Assembly (NCBI GenBank): GCA_905221605.1
Contig: CAJNDS010001247.1
Coordinates: forward strand, 310,001-374,000
From: Symbiodinium natans
Taxonomy: Eukaryota; Sar; Dinophyceae; Suessiales; Symbiodiniaceae
Length of the DNA: 64,000 nucleotides
Direction of reading: 5' to 3'
In this document: one piece after another, positions 63,661 through 64,000 of the stretch
How the letters are laid out: the number at the start of each line of letters is the position of its first letter
Numbering within the stretch: the stretch's first letter is position 1
Notes under the pieces: generated by a model
What the model was told of the DNA's origin: nothing
The model's input: only the letters and a program-made list of their open reading frames with translations
Database searches by the model: none
Program-made: the position numbers and the translations under genes

Positions 63661-64000
63661 GAGTCGCCTTAAACCTTAAGGGGCCTGGCTCAACCCTACG
63701 ATCACTCCAAGCCGAACCCTAAACCCAAAAAAACCCTCAACCCCAAAGCGTGAACCTTGAGCCCTAAACTAACCCTCAACCCCAAACCCCAAACCATAAA
63801 CCATAAACCCGGAACCCTCAACCCTCAACCCTCAACCCAACCCTTGTTGCTTGGGGTCCAGCGACTTGGGCGCTGCGGAATCACCATGCTCACGCGGACT
63901 GCACCCTTTTAGGGTTTCGGGTTTAGGAATAAAGCCTTGAAATCTACAAGCCGAAGCCCAAAAACACTTGAGCCGAAACATGTCCCCCCCCCCCTTGAAC

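Noticed and set aside
1-64000. Window being a true chromosome end because of abundant telomeric repeats
   Set aside because: Arrays occur in both orientations, are short and are interspersed with genes across all 64 kb; neither edge ends in a long terminal array.

Overview
This window looks like nuclear DNA of a dinoflagellate. Three things point that way. Plant/alga-type telomeric heptamers (TTTAGGG on one strand, CCCTAAA on the other) are scattered over almost the whole 64 kb. Two intronless genes encode 41-residue 'VVTWG…GGDSSAVQ…QLKNVQ…AFAAIRADG' (RCC1-like) repeats behind a ubiquitin-like head, a family known from dinoflagellate genomes. A gene cut into very small exons uses mostly GC, some GT and a few GA splice donors with AG|G acceptors, the non-canonical pattern known from dinoflagellates. 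Everything was read by eye; no search was run.

Layout: 1-3.0 kb is telomeric mosaic. 3.3-4.69 kb is an AT-rich degenerate repeat block, followed by a 101-bp palindromic satellite (4.69-5.51 kb). 5.88-7.35 kb (minus) is the first ubiquitin-like/RCC1-like gene. From about 8.6 to 42.3 kb the minus strand carries a kinesin-like gene. I could trace 19 motor-domain exons (42,274 down to about 20,415), each 24-74 nt, in compatible reading phase, and probable coiled-coil tail exons at 19.2, 17.5, 16.8, 14.6 and 13.0 kb. The introns (about 0.3-2.3 kb) consist largely of telomeric tracts, inverted-repeat elements and simple repeats. Between 43 and 56 kb there are more minus-strand exon-like islands of unknown product. 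57.95-59.85 kb (minus) is the second ubiquitin-like/RCC1-like gene, whose 3' end is decayed. At 61.3-62.7 kb three minus-strand islands join in phase as part of another unrecognised gene.

All convincing coding sequence is on the minus strand. At least six families of short inverted-repeat elements are dispersed between exons, several holding an expanded telomeric tract inside them. I saw no rRNA, tRNA or CRISPR. The most notable feature is the architecture: a conserved motor gene split into microexons whose introns are commonly bounded by telomeric repeats in inverted orientation.
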